The notes: generated by a model not told the origin, from the letters alone. A stretch of DNA of 64,000 bases from Hyphomicrobium sp. MC1 (GCF_000253295.1 NC_015717.1:1302001-1366000); one strand, 5' to 3'; shown: positions 15,550 through 24,583, numbered from the stretch's first letter. Made by a program: numbers and translations.

Positions 15550-16023
15550 ATGTTTCGCATAGGTTCGCTGGCTTTTGCCGCTCTTTTGATCGCCGCCACT
15601 TCGGCTTTGGCCGATGATTCAATCGTGAAGCTTCCGGTAACTCCGGCACCTTCCGCGGGGCCGACGATGACGGCTGCGCAGGAATTCTGTGGCGAGGCTT
15701 CGGGCAAGGCGGAAGATCTGATTTCGCGCTACACGTCGAAGGCTGGCCTGCAGAAAGTGTACGAGAGCGATCAATACCTCGCGTATTCGGACGATCCGAA
15801 GAACGCGACGGTGATGTATACGTTCACGACCAAGAAGAATCCGGCGTATCCGGCTGCTGTCTGCCGCAAGATCGAACACAAGGGCGACAACCTTGTGATC
15901 GCGATGAAAGTCGTCTGCGATGGCAACGGCGAGGCCTGCGCGAAACTTCAGAACGACTTCAACGTGATGAATGCGCAAATGCAGGCGCAGGTCGATCAGC
16001 AGATCGCGGGCCAGAAGAAATAG
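15550..16023 (+). CDS. Small exported protein, unknown
   Basis: A 157-residue protein with a signal peptide (MFRIGSLAFAALLIAATSALA). The mature part has cysteines near residues 47, 104, 120 and 128 (QEFCGEASGK, AVCRKIEHKG, VVCDGNGEACAKL), suggesting disulfides, and a hydrophilic helical C-terminus rich in Gln. ATG 15550 is chosen for the GAGGA site upstream and the direct signal peptide. No family was recognised. A palindromic element follows its stop by 10 bp. Confidence 0.8.
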   Translation: MFRIGSLAFAALLIAATSALADDSIVKLPVTPAPSAGPTMTAAQEFCGEASGKAEDLISRYTSKAGLQKVYESDQYLAYSDDPKNATVMYTFTTKKNPAYPAAVCRKIEHKGDNLVIAMKVVCDGNGEACAKLQNDFNVMNAQMQAQVDQQIAGQKK

Positions 16024-16033
16024 TTTTACGTTT

Positions 16034-16074
16034 GCGCTTGGCGACTCCCCTCTGGGGAGCCGGCCGTCGAGTGC
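16034..16074 (+). repeat. Two-tier palindromic element, copy 3
   Basis: Inner hairpin CTCCCC-TCT-GGGGAG followed by CCGGCC. The outer arms are imperfect. It sits between the convergent genes ending at 16023 and 16079. Confidence 0.75.
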
Positions 16075-16078
16075 GGGG

Positions 16079-16687
16079 CTAGACCTGCTTGCTACGGGCG
16101 AGCCAGATCGTGTGGCCGCCGGCAGTCGGGTCGTTCTCGACGTAAGTGACGACCTCGAACCCCTGTGCATCGAGTAAAGCGCGGTATTCCTCCGGCGCGA
16201 GGCTCGCGTGATAGAGCGGTTCGCCGCCGAATGTGCCCATCGCCACGCCATTCTCCGTTCCGCTCGTGAACATCAGAGCCGCGCCCGGTGCTGCGTGCGC
16301 GCTGAAAATCGTGAACATGCGGCGTTGATCGTCCTGGGTCAGATGGAAAAAACTGTCCCAAGCAAGAATGCCGTCGAACGTTTGGCCGAGCGCGAGGGTG
16401 CGCATGTCGGCGACGCGCCAGTCGCTTTGTGGAAAGCGGGCTTTGCAGCGCGCGATCATCGCCTGCGAACTGTCGACGCCGTGAACGCGATAGCCTGCGC
16501 GAACGAAGAAGCCTGCGATCGGTTCGCCTGATCCGCAGCCGATGTCGAGAATGGAGCCGCCGGCAGCGATCGACGCAAGGAAGCGGTCGAGCCATTCTTT
16601 TTCGAACAGGCTTCGCGATCGGACCTCGTCCCAGGTGTGGGCGTGTCTTTCGTAAAGAGCGATGATGTTCGCCGCGTCCGACGTCAT
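16079..16687 (-). CDS. Class I SAM-dependent methyltransferase
   Basis: A 202-residue Rossmann-fold methyltransferase. Motif I is ILDIGCGSGEPI at about residue 45; an acidic residue follows at HGVDSSQAMI and motif IV is near FDGILAWDSFFHL. The substrate cannot be inferred; such proteins act on small molecules more often than on macromolecules. The C-terminus contains VVTYVENDPTAGGHTIWLA. It converges on the exported protein at 15550 across a palindromic element. Confidence 0.85.
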   Translation of the reverse strand: MTSDAANIIALYERHAHTWDEVRSRSLFEKEWLDRFLASIAAGGSILDIGCGSGEPIAGFFVRAGYRVHGVDSSQAMIARCKARFPQSDWRVADMRTLALGQTFDGILAWDSFFHLTQDDQRRMFTIFSAHAAPGAALMFTSGTENGVAMGTFGGEPLYHASLAPEEYRALLDAQGFEVVTYVENDPTAGGHTIWLARSKQV

Positions 16688-16715
16688 GGCGTTGGATGTT
16701 TCTCCAATGGCGTCG

Positions 16716-17471
16716 TCAGCGTTTCACCTTTTCCCAGTCGATAATGGCGAAGTCGGTGATGAGGGCGACGACGCGCCCGTCTTTGTCGTAGCCGAAATAG
16801 GACGCGTAAAAGCCGTCACCCCAGCCGCTGGCGAACATCGCAACGTTCGTCTCGCCAGCAGGGAGCATCAGGAAGAAGTTCGGTTTGAGGTGCGCGGCCT
16901 TACCGTTGGCCTCGCCCTTGTCCTGCCACTCCTCCCAGGCGTCGGGGTTCGCTTTAAGGACGGATGTCAGCGTCTCGCCGGCTTTTGGATCGTAGAAGGC
17001 GCCGGTTCCGGCATCGACCGGATAGCCGAAGATTTCGCCGGCAGCGAGCGTGGACGCGTCTTGGCCGTCGGTCACGGCCATTTTCCATTTCACTGCCGGA
17101 GTGTCTGCGAAGTCGATGCGAGCGAATGCGATGCGGCCATCGTTAATGCCGCCGACCGCGATCGCGAGGCGGACCGGAAACGACCCGTTCGGCACCGGCT
17201 CGGAAAACGGCAGCCGCGCGTCGATCGAAACGAACGGATCGCAAGCGGCGATCCGGCCGCTCACGATCTTTAGATTGCCGAGTTCGAGGGTGCGAAAGGA
17301 CGTCGGATGAAGACGTGGCGGCTTGCCTTCATCGGCCTCGTCGACCGTCAAGCGGTACGTCGCGTCGAAGGCGCGGGTGAAGGCCTCTGCGTAGTCGGGA
17401 ACAGCCGCGGAAGCTCCATGTCCGGCGAGCAGCGTGAACACGGACGAGAGAAACGAGCGGACGCCGGCCAC
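16716..17471 (-). CDS. DUF4241 domain protein
   Basis: A 251-residue protein with a probable N-terminal signal peptide (about residues 1-23). The pattern GSFPVRLAIAVGG, RIAFARIDFAD and GYPVDAGTGAFYD, ending in GWGDGFYASYFGYDKDGRV, is that of DUF4241 proteins. No activity is established for the family. It ends 48 bp before icd in the same direction, so co-transcription with icd is not implied. Confidence 0.75.
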   Translation of the reverse strand: MAGVRSFLSSVFTLLAGHGASAAVPDYAEAFTRAFDATYRLTVDEADEGKPPRLHPTSFRTLELGNLKIVSGRIAACDPFVSIDARLPFSEPVPNGSFPVRLAIAVGGINDGRIAFARIDFADTPAVKWKMAVTDGQDASTLAAGEIFGYPVDAGTGAFYDPKAGETLTSVLKANPDAWEEWQDKGEANGKAAHLKPNFFLMLPAGETNVAMFASGWGDGFYASYFGYDKDGRVVALITDFAIIDWEKVKR

Positions 17472-17518
17472 TTTGCTCTCCTCCTTTTCGACGCATCATC
17501 GTATCCCGCGCGTTACCA

Positions 17519-18739
17519 TTATGTTGACTTTGCCATCGCTGCCTTCAGGTTTTCATCGACCTTGTCGAGGAAGCCCGTCGTCGACAACCATTTCTGCTCC
17601 GGTCCGACGAGAAGCGCCAGGTCTTTCGTCATGTAGCCTGCTTCGACCGTTGCGATGCAGACCTTCTCGAGCGTCTGACAGAATTTCAGAAGAGCATCGT
17701 TGTCGTCAAGCTTAGCACGATGGCCGAGGCCGCGCGTCCACGCAAAGATCGATGCGATCGAGTTCGTCGACGTCTCCTTACCCTTCTGATGTTCGCGGTA
17801 ATGGCGCGTGACCGTTCCGTGCGCGGCTTCGGCTTCAACCGTCTTGCCGTCCGGTGTCATCAGAACGCTGGTCATCAGGCCAAGCGATCCGAAGCCCTGC
17901 GCAACCGTATCCGACTGCACGTCGCCGTCGTAGTTCTTGCAGGCCCAAACGTAACCGCCCGACCACTTGAGTGCGGAAGCCACCATGTCGTCGATCAAGC
18001 GGTGCTCGTAGGTCAGCTTGCGCTTCTGAAATTCTTCCTTGAACTCAGCGTCGTAAACCTCCTGGAAAAGATCCTTAAAGCGGCCGTCATAGGCCTTCAG
18101 GATCGTGTTCTTGGTGGAGAGATAGACGGGATAATTGCGCGAAAGGCCGTAGTTCAGCGAGGCGCGTGCGAATTCGCGGATCGATTCATCGAGGTTATAC
18201 ATCGCCATCGCGACACCGGCGCCGGGGGCTTTGTATACTTCCTTCTCGATGACATTGCCGTCTTCGCCGACGAACTTGATCGTCAGCACGCCCTTGCCGG
18301 GGAACTTGAAATCGGTCGCCTTATACTGGTCGCCGAAGGCATGGCGGCCGACGATGATGGGCTGCGTCCAGCCAGGGACGAGGCGAGGGACGTTTTTGCA
18401 AATGATCGGTTCGCGGAAGATGACGCCGCCAAGGATGTTGCGGATGGTGCCGTTCGGGCTTTTCCACATTTCCTTCAAATTGAATTCTTTTACGCGTGCT
18501 TCGTCGGGCGTGATCGTTGCGCACTTGATGCCGACGCCATGCTTCTTGATGGCGTTGCCGGCATCGATCGTCACTTGGTCCGCGGTCTTGTCGCGATTTT
18601 CGACGCTCAGGTCGTAGTATTCCAGGTTAACGTCGAGGTAGGGATGAATGAGCTTGTCCTTGATCAGCTTCCAGATGATGCGGGTCATCTCGTCGCCGTC
18701 GAGTTCAACGACGGTGCCTTCAACTTTGATTTTCTGCAT
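17519..18739 (-). CDS. icd: NADP-dependent isocitrate dehydrogenase
   Basis: A 406-residue dimeric isocitrate dehydrogenase of the eukaryote-like subfamily common in alphaproteobacteria. It converts isocitrate to 2-oxoglutarate with NADP. It begins MQKIKVEGTVVELDGDEMTR and contains KCATITPDEARVKEF, the substrate-site SPNGTIRNILGG, and the metal-binding YDGDVQSDTVAQG region. The start is at the Met preceding QKIKVEG; 20 upstream codons do not resemble protein. It feeds the TCA cycle, which in serine-cycle methylotrophs is run at low flux. Confidence 0.97.
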   Translation of the reverse strand: MQKIKVEGTVVELDGDEMTRIIWKLIKDKLIHPYLDVNLEYYDLSVENRDKTADQVTIDAGNAIKKHGVGIKCATITPDEARVKEFNLKEMWKSPNGTIRNILGGVIFREPIICKNVPRLVPGWTQPIIVGRHAFGDQYKATDFKFPGKGVLTIKFVGEDGNVIEKEVYKAPGAGVAMAMYNLDESIREFARASLNYGLSRNYPVYLSTKNTILKAYDGRFKDLFQEVYDAEFKEEFQKRKLTYEHRLIDDMVASALKWSGGYVWACKNYDGDVQSDTVAQGFGSLGLMTSVLMTPDGKTVEAEAAHGTVTRHYREHQKGKETSTNSIASIFAWTRGLGHRAKLDDNDALLKFCQTLEKVCIATVEAGYMTKDLALLVGPEQKWLSTTGFLDKVDENLKAAMAKST

Positions 18740-19066
18740 TGGATGTCTCGCGGAGCGATTTGAGGACGGTGGATCTTGTTCTATGACGCAGGTGCGCAAA
18801 GCTTAATCGCTCATCACGCACTTGCGAAGAGAACCTTCGGCGAAGTGGTGCGTCAGATCAAGACGCGTTTCAAGTCTTGCTCGGCGGCGCCAAGTTCGTT
18901 CCACCTGCGCGGCGTGGTTTGTGCTGGGGAACGCCGGAGCGTTCTTGCCTGTCCGCAGGCGTGTCGCGCTGGGCCCTTGACGTGCGCTCCGGAATGACAC
19001 CCTGTCCTGGCATATGGACGATGCGGGACGCCGGTCGAGTTACCGAGACCCACCTGGAGGAAACGA
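18740..19066. other. Divergent intergenic region, icd and TrmJ-type gene
   Basis: This 327-bp region must hold both divergent promoters. No clear hexamers, repeats or small gene were recognised. Confidence 0.4.
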
Positions 19067-20344
19067 TTGAACGTCGAGACTGAGACTTCGGCAGGCGATG
19101 CGCTCCGCATCATGGTCGGCAGCGGCGAGCCTGTGCTCGGACCGCGGGCGACGCGCGTTTGCGAAGTCGTTCACGCCTGTCACGCCGGCTCGATCGATCA
19201 AGGGCTTGAAAAGCTCGCCATTCCAGGGCTGACGCGCGATACGCTCGAACCCGTCTTGCAATACTGCGCCAGCCTCACGTGCATCTCGGACGAGGTGACG
19301 TGTCCGGGCTGCAAGCGGCGCACGGAAGTTCAGGGCATCGAGACGCTCGATCAATTCGTTCTCAGCAAGAAAGAAGTGATCGTCGGGCATGGGCGCGTGC
19401 GCCTGAAGGGGGAGGGGACGGAAACGGTCTCGACGCCATGTCTCGAAACGCTCGCCAAGCAATGGTCGGGTGAGAATTATTGGTTCTGGGCGCGGCGTGT
19501 CATTCGCAAGCTGCGTCACGGTTTGCGGCGGGCAAATATGCGCGGCGAGCCGGTGGCGGGCGAGGGCGAGACGCCGTCGGTCATTCTCATGGAGCCGCAG
19601 CTTGCCGACAACATCGGCATGGTGGCGCGCGCCTGCGCGAATTTCGGTCTCGACGATCTTCGACTCGTCAGTCCGCGCGACGGCTGGCCGAACGAGAAAG
19701 CGCGCATTGCGGCCTCGGGCGCCAATTACATCATTGACGACGCGCGCGCCTATTCCAGTCTCGACGAGAGTATTTCGGATCTCAACTGGATCGCGGCGAC
19801 GACGGCGCGGCAACGGGATCTGCGAAAGCCGGTCCTGACACCGGAGCAGGCGATCGCCGAGATGCGCACCCGGATCGGCCGAGGGGAGCGGTGCGGGATT
19901 TTATTCGGGCGTGAGCGTAATGGGCTGGAGACCAGCGAAGTTGCCCATGCAGACGCTTTGATCATGATTCCTGTCAATTCCCGGTTCGCGTCGCTTAACC
20001 TTGCCCAGGCTGTGCTGCTAACGGGATACGAGTGGATGCGGGGGGATTCTGGGCGAAGCCTCGGCCGTGTCACAACCTATGAAAAGCCCCTGACCGAGGG
20101 GCTTTACATGGGCCGGGACAGGCCGGCGACGAAAGAGGAACTTATTGGACTATTTGAACATTTAGAACGGGAGCTGGAAGCGAGCGGGTTTTTCAATCCA
20201 GCCCACCGCAAGACGGTCGTGTCGCAAAATCTTCGCACACTGCTGACCAGAATGAACGCGACGGAGCAAGAAGTCCGCACCCTTCGTGGCATAGTTGCAA
20301 CGCTCGCACAGGGCAAAGGAAAGGCCCGAAAAGGGGGGGATTAA
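19067..20344 (+). CDS. TrmJ-type RNA 2'-O-methyltransferase with N-terminal DUF433-like, cysteine-rich domain
   Basis: A 425-residue protein. The TTG start is supported by GGAGG six bases upstream. Residues about 170-330 are a SPOUT methyltransferase of the TrmJ/LasT type: VILMEPQLADNIGMVARACA, then LVSPRDGWPNEKARIAASGA, GILFGRERNGL, and the knot motif INSRFASLNLAQA-like segment. TrmJ methylates position 32 of certain tRNAs. Residues about 15-75 resemble DUF433 (TRVCEVVHACHAGSIDQGLE, then LTRDTLEPVLQYCA), followed by CPGC. Most TrmJ proteins are 240-280 residues without this part. The C-terminal helical region is typical. The extra domain might aid tRNA recognition or bind metal. Confidence 0.85.
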   Translation: MNVETETSAGDALRIMVGSGEPVLGPRATRVCEVVHACHAGSIDQGLEKLAIPGLTRDTLEPVLQYCASLTCISDEVTCPGCKRRTEVQGIETLDQFVLSKKEVIVGHGRVRLKGEGTETVSTPCLETLAKQWSGENYWFWARRVIRKLRHGLRRANMRGEPVAGEGETPSVILMEPQLADNIGMVARACANFGLDDLRLVSPRDGWPNEKARIAASGANYIIDDARAYSSLDESISDLNWIAATTARQRDLRKPVLTPEQAIAEMRTRIGRGERCGILFGRERNGLETSEVAHADALIMIPVNSRFASLNLAQAVLLTGYEWMRGDSGRSLGRVTTYEKPLTEGLYMGRDRPATKEELIGLFEHLERELEASGFFNPAHRKTVVSQNLRTLLTRMNATEQEVRTLRGIVATLAQGKGKARKGGD

Positions 20345-20490
20345 GTGCCTTCATATGGCCAAGTTTTGGGCCGAGCGATGCCAAGCCGAGAGGCATACTC
20401 GCGATATGCAACGCGGCTGCCCATTGGGTCGCGCCCGAAACGTATTTTTGCAACGAGATAAAAAACGCAGAGGCTCAACTGGAGATGTGG

Positions 20491-21144
20491 ATGAACACGA
20501 GGGCGGGGGTTGTGTTGGCGGGCGTGGCAGCGCTGTCGCTGTGGGGATCCACAGTGTCGGCTGGCGCGCAGGAACTCAGTGAGCATGCCGTAAGATCATT
20601 CATGGAGTATGCGTGGTCGCTTACCCCGCAGCAGTTCTCCAAGCCGGATGGATCGGTCATCGTTATCGACAAGAACAAGAAGGCGCAGGTCGAGGTCCCG
20701 CTCGATGTTGCGCGCCGGGTGATTATGGCTGGCCGCCTTTCGGCCCATGCTCAGATTTGCGACTTGCGCGACGAGCAGGTTCAGAACCACCGTGCCCTGA
20801 TGCGCCGGGAAGAGGCGACACGGAAGTGGACGCAGCAGCAACTCGTTTACATCAGCCAGTTGCATCTGACGACGCTGATGCTGATGACCGGCCGTATCAA
20901 GCTGGTCGAGCAGGAAGGCGACAAGCAAGTCGTTGTCGACGAAAAGAAATCGCCGCCGCAGACGTGTACGCCCGAGCAAAAGGAAAAGGTTAAGGAGCTG
21001 ATCGAGGCGTACGTCGCCAGCAGCCCGCCGCCGAATTTCGCTCAGGCGGGCCAGAAGCCGCCGGCCGGGGCTCCTCCTGCAGCCGGTGCGCCCGTTTCGA
21101 CCGGGTCGACGTCCGTCAGCGAGACGACGATCGAGAAGAAATAA
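20491..21144 (+). CDS. Exported protein, unknown
   Basis: A 217-residue protein with a signal peptide (MNTRAGVVLAGVAALSLWG, cleaved near SAGA-Q). ATG 20491 is preferred because GGAG lies six bases upstream; ATG 20485 abuts it. The mature protein is helical and charged (EEATRKWTQQQLVYISQLHL) with single cysteines near residues 87 and 153. A Pro/Ala-rich tail ends in SETTIEKK. No family was recognised. It is 146 bp after the methyltransferase gene on the same strand. Confidence 0.8.
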   Translation: MNTRAGVVLAGVAALSLWGSTVSAGAQELSEHAVRSFMEYAWSLTPQQFSKPDGSVIVIDKNKKAQVEVPLDVARRVIMAGRLSAHAQICDLRDEQVQNHRALMRREEATRKWTQQQLVYISQLHLTTLMLMTGRIKLVEQEGDKQVVVDEKKSPPQTCTPEQKEKVKELIEAYVASSPPPNFAQAGQKPPAGAPPAAGAPVSTGSTSVSETTIEKK

Positions 21145-21208
21145 GCTTTCGAGGCGGTTCGGGGGCGGTTGACGCGGCTCTCGATGACCGTTATCAAGCA
21201 CAACCTTC

Positions 21209-21232
21209 GCGGGCCTTCGGGCCCGCGTTTGA
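21209..21232 (+). terminator. Hairpin terminator before rpsD
   Basis: GCGGGCC-TTCG-GGCCCGC is followed by GTTTGATTT. It probably ends the transcript of the exported protein at 20491, leaving rpsD with its own promoter. Confidence 0.6.
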
Positions 21233-21359
21233 TTTCTGCGCACCCGTGGCGGGACTGTCGAAGGTCCATGCCTGTCAAATCCCGAGAGGGGTTAGAGGAG
21301 GGGGCGCTCCAATCGGCTCCGGCTCTTCGGCCGGACCATAACTCATGGAGTGCTAGAAG

Positions 21360-21977
21360 ATGACGAAGCGCATTCGCGCCAAGCATAAGATCGACCGCCG
21401 CCTTGGCGAGAACATCTGGGGCCGTCCGAAGAGCCCGCTCAACCGCCGCGAGAGCCGTCCGGGCCAGCACGGCGAGCGCCGTTCGGGCAAACTGTCCGAC
21501 TTCGGCCAGCAGCTCAAAGCCAAGCAGAAGCTCAAAGGTTATTACGGTTCGATCTCCGAGCGGCAGTTCCGCGCCGCTTACGATGAGGCTTCGCGCCTCA
21601 AGGGCTCGACGTCCGAGCACCTGATCGGCCTACTGGAGCGCCGTCTCGACGCGCTCGTCTATCGCGCGAAGTTCGTGCCGACCGTGTTCGCTGCGCGCCA
21701 GTTCGTCAGCCACGGCCACGTTTCGGTCAACGGCCAGCGCGTCACCGTTCCGAGCTACCGCCTGAAGGTTGGCGACGTCATCGAAGTTCGCGAGAAGGCG
21801 AAGCAGATGACGCTCGTGCTCGAAGCGATCAAGAGCGCCGAGCGTGATGTTCCCGATTACGTCAACGCTGACCACGGCAAGCTGACGGCGTCTCTGACGC
21901 GCGTTCCTGCTCTGTCGGACGTGCCGTATCCGGTTCAGATGGAACCGAACCTCGTGGTCGAATTTTATTCGCGCTAG
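21360..21977 (+). CDS. rpsD: 30S ribosomal protein S4
   Basis: A 205-residue S4, a primary 16S rRNA-binding protein that nucleates 30S assembly. The N-terminus MTKRIRAKHKIDRRLGENIW is of the zinc-free type (no four-cysteine finger). The S4 RNA-binding domain (LERRLDALVYRAKFVPT, then SHGHVSVNGQRVTVPSYRLK) occupies residues 95-160. A possible ribosome site is GGAG near the ATG. It stands alone, away from the S10/alpha operon, as is usual in alphaproteobacteria. A palindromic element starts 11 bp after the stop and a strong terminator follows. Confidence 0.98.
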   Translation: MTKRIRAKHKIDRRLGENIWGRPKSPLNRRESRPGQHGERRSGKLSDFGQQLKAKQKLKGYYGSISERQFRAAYDEASRLKGSTSEHLIGLLERRLDALVYRAKFVPTVFAARQFVSHGHVSVNGQRVTVPSYRLKVGDVIEVREKAKQMTLVLEAIKSAERDVPDYVNADHGKLTASLTRVPALSDVPYPVQMEPNLVVEFYSR

Positions 21978-21987
21978 TTTTTTGTTT

Positions 21988-22028
21988 GTCGCTTCCGACT
22001 CCGCTTCGCGGAGCCGGCCGGAAGCGAC
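21988..22028 (+). repeat. Two-tier palindromic element, copy 4
   Basis: Perfect outer arms GTCGCTTCC/GGAAGCGAC and inner hairpin CTCCGC-TTC-GCGGAG followed by CCGGCC. The T-rich TTTTTTGTTT precedes the left arm, after rpsD. Confidence 0.88.
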
Positions 22029-22072
22029 GGACGTATTTCACCACGGCCCTTGGCCGAAGTGGATCGAGTTTC

Positions 22073-22102
22073 AAAAAGGCCGCCTTTCAGGGCGGCCTTT
22101 TT
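22073..22102 (+). terminator. Intrinsic terminator of rpsD
   Basis: GGCCGCC-TTTCAG-GGCGGCC is preceded by AAAAA and followed by TTTTT, so it could work in both directions between the convergent rpsD and PqiA-like genes. Confidence 0.75.
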
Positions 22103-22133
22103 CATGGCCGGTGGCGATGCCGCCTATCGGTTC

Positions 22134-22223
22134 CGTCATGCCGACGAAGGTCGGCACCCAGACAACGATCCTCAATCAATCTGTTGATGCTTGGCTGGAT
22201 CCCGGCCTGCGCCGGGATGACGG
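22134..22223. repeat. Rhizobial-type 90-bp intergenic repeat, copy 1
   Basis: It begins CGTCATGCCGACGAAGGTCG and ends GCCTGCGCCGGGATGACGG, giving complementary termini. Related copies are at 25094-25183 (inverted) and 54135-54224. Such MITE-like palindromic units are common in Hyphomicrobiales. Confidence 0.75.
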
Positions 22224-22232
22224 CAGGTTGCG

Positions 22233-23342
22233 TTAGGCGGCTGTGCGGCGGCGGGGTTTTGGGCCGGGCGCAATGGAGATGCCGGGGTTGGGCGTGATGG
22301 CTGGGCCGCCGCCGTCGCGGCGCTTGCGGCGACGCCGGGATGGCGTTTCAGCGTTGGCCCAGGCGTAGGCGAGCATCGTCATCAGCGCGGATGCGGCAAA
22401 GAAATAGACGCCCGGCAGCACTCGCGCTTCGGTGTAGCCCGACGAGTTCACGTAGAAGATCATCAGCGCCAGCACCATGACATCGGTCATCGAATAGCGG
22501 CCGATCCATTCCATCGTCGCGAACGATTTGCGGCGAAACTCCTGCGGCATGTCGTGCGCGGTAATGAGCGTCAACAGATAGAAGAGCTTCAGGAACGGGA
22601 AGAACACCGACACCGCAAACACAACTGAGCAGAGGAAGTATTCGTTGTTCTCGAACAGCGCGTAGATGATCGTCAGGATCGAGTGCTCGTTGGTCCAGAC
22701 GTAGACGGTCGTAAAGCGGATCGACGGCATGATCAGGCCGAGCGCGAAGAACACCGTTGCGAGAATAATCAGGAAGCTCAGCGCGAAGTTACGCCACGCG
22801 GGCCGCGTTTCCTTCTGGCCGACGTCGGGCTGCGGCAGCACGGGGACGAGTTCGGGCGCGGCGGCCATGCCGTCTGTTCTGATCCAGGCATAGGCGAGGA
22901 TCATCAGCACGACGGCGGCGGTGAAGAAATAGACGCCGTTGAGGCTCGATGCGTCATAGACCTCCTGGCTCTTGATGAAGAAGATCGTCAGCGCCAGCAC
23001 GAGCACGTCATGCATCGACCATTTGCCGAGCCATTCGAGGGCGCGCAGCCGCGTCTGGTGGCGGACAATTTCGGCGGGCGGCAATGTCGAGACGAGCAGC
23101 AGGTAAAGTAGCTTGGTGACGGGCAGGAGGATCGAGAAGACGAGTACGATGAGGCCGAGGAAGGTCTGGTTGTCCTTCAGCAGTACGTCGACGGTCGAGA
23201 GCAGCGAATGCTCGGTCGTCCAGATGCCGAAGCTCGTCAGTTTCAGGATCGGCAGCGTGATGCCGAGCGCGAGGCAGACGCTGGCTGTCAGGATGGTCAG
23301 CGAAAGAAAGAAGCGCCTGCCGCTCAGCCACATGACCTGCAC
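22233..23342 (-). CDS. Paraquat-inducible protein A (PqiA)-like membrane protein, internally duplicated
   Basis: A 369-residue inner-membrane protein. The GTG start is supported by AAGGAG seven bases upstream; the longer in-frame version has a non-membrane leader without a ribosome site. Two tandem PqiA-like halves are visible. Half 1 (about residues 5-165) has PILKLTSFGIWTTEHSLLST and WSMHDVLVLALTIFF; half 2 (about 190-340) has PSIRFTTVYVWTNEHSILTI and YSMTDVMVLALMIFYVN. Each has four predicted helices. PqiA works with MCE proteins (PqiB/YebT) in lipid transport between membranes, but no MCE gene is nearby. The tail is Arg/Pro-rich. Confidence 0.85.
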   Translation of the reverse strand: MQVMWLSGRRFFLSLTILTASVCLALGITLPILKLTSFGIWTTEHSLLSTVDVLLKDNQTFLGLIVLVFSILLPVTKLLYLLLVSTLPPAEIVRHQTRLRALEWLGKWSMHDVLVLALTIFFIKSQEVYDASSLNGVYFFTAAVVLMILAYAWIRTDGMAAAPELVPVLPQPDVGQKETRPAWRNFALSFLIILATVFFALGLIMPSIRFTTVYVWTNEHSILTIIYALFENNEYFLCSVVFAVSVFFPFLKLFYLLTLITAHDMPQEFRRKSFATMEWIGRYSMTDVMVLALMIFYVNSSGYTEARVLPGVYFFAASALMTMLAYAWANAETPSRRRRKRRDGGGPAITPNPGISIAPGPKPRRRTAA

Positions 23343-23485
23343 GATCGGTCTCCTTTCGCGGCGAAGCGGGCCATGCTCTGCCATGCCATCGAGGCATCAT
23401 CCGGTTAGGGCAAAATTGAGACACTGCGGGTCAAGTCGCAAGCGCATTTGGAGGCTAGGGATGGGAGAGCAGAACAGGTGAGAGC

Positions 23486-24583
23486 ATGACGGACAGCAGT
23501 ACGACGCGTGATCCCGCGAAATTCGGTTCCACAGGCAAGCCGCGGGCGCGGGGGCTCGGATTGCCGATGCCAGGTGTAACGGGGCCGTTGAACGCGATCA
23601 CGGACGTCGGCGGCGTGACGGTCGGCTTCACGACGCTGCGCAATGACGGCGGAAACGTGCACACGGGCGTGACGGCGATCCTGCCGCGTGCGCCGGAAAA
23701 TCTGGCGCATCCGCTGTGGTCGGGCGTGTTTTCGATGAATGGCAACGGCGAGATGACGGGCGCGCACTGGATCCGCGATGCGGGCTGGTTTACAGGGCCG
23801 ATCACGATCACGAATACATTCTCAGTCGGGCTTGCACATCATGCGACGCTGAAGTGGATGGCCAAGCGCTTCTCGGCGCTGGGGGAGGATCTTTGGGCAT
23901 TGCCGGTCGCAGCCGAAACCTATGACGGGTTTCTGAGCGACATCTCGGGGTTTCATGTCACCGAAGCGCATGTGATGGCGGCGATTGATGGTGCGCAGCC
24001 GGGACCGGTGGCGGAGGGCTGTGTCGGCGGCGGCACGGGCATGATCGCCTATGAATTCAAGGGCGGAACGGGGACGGCGTCGCGGATCGCGAAGACGCGG
24101 CTCGGCGAACACACCATCGGCGCGCTGGTGCAGGCGAACCACGGCATTAAGCCGTGGCTGACGGTGTGCGGGAAGCCGGTCGGCGATCTGCTGCCGGGCG
24201 AGCGGGTCTATTCGATGGAGAAGGGCTCGATCATCGTCATTATCGCGACGGATGCGCCGCTGCTGCCGGGACAGCTCGAACGCCTGGCGCGGCGGGCGTC
24301 GATCGGCATTGGACGTGGCGGCACGCCGTCGGGCAATTCATCGGGCGATATCTTCATGGCATTTTCGACGGCGAACGATCCGGGGCAATTGCCGGAGCCT
24401 GCGGCGTTGACGTTCACGGCCGTCAGCAACGACGATCTCGATGCGGTTTATCTGGCCGTGGTCGAAAGCGTGGAGGAAGCGGTGTTGAATGCGATGCTCG
24501 CGGCCGAGACGACCACGGGCAAGCACGGTCGCGTCGTCAAGGCGATCGACACCGAGAAGCTGAAGGCGCTGGTCGTCGGATGA
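23486..24583 (+). CDS. P1-family (DmpA-type) aminopeptidase
   Basis: A 365-residue serine hydrolase of peptidase family S58, which self-cleaves to form an active heterodimer and hydrolyses small N-terminal D- or L-amino acid or beta-peptide substrates. It has the N-terminal ITDVGGVTVGF, GVTAILPR and NGNGEMTGAHWI motifs. The autocleavage and nucleophile motif is GGTPSGNSSGDIFMAFSTAN at about residue 275. The next gene starts in a 4-bp ATGA overlap, so the two are translationally coupled. Confidence 0.9.
   Translation: MTDSSTTRDPAKFGSTGKPRARGLGLPMPGVTGPLNAITDVGGVTVGFTTLRNDGGNVHTGVTAILPRAPENLAHPLWSGVFSMNGNGEMTGAHWIRDAGWFTGPITITNTFSVGLAHHATLKWMAKRFSALGEDLWALPVAAETYDGFLSDISGFHVTEAHVMAAIDGAQPGPVAEGCVGGGTGMIAYEFKGGTGTASRIAKTRLGEHTIGALVQANHGIKPWLTVCGKPVGDLLPGERVYSMEKGSIIVIIATDAPLLPGQLERLARRASIGIGRGGTPSGNSSGDIFMAFSTANDPGQLPEPAALTFTAVSNDDLDAVYLAVVESVEEAVLNAMLAAETTTGKHGRVVKAIDTEKLKALVVG

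Noticed and set aside
17720..18763. A long plus-strand frame opposite icd
   Set aside because: It mirrors the icd codon pattern and has no recognisable domain.
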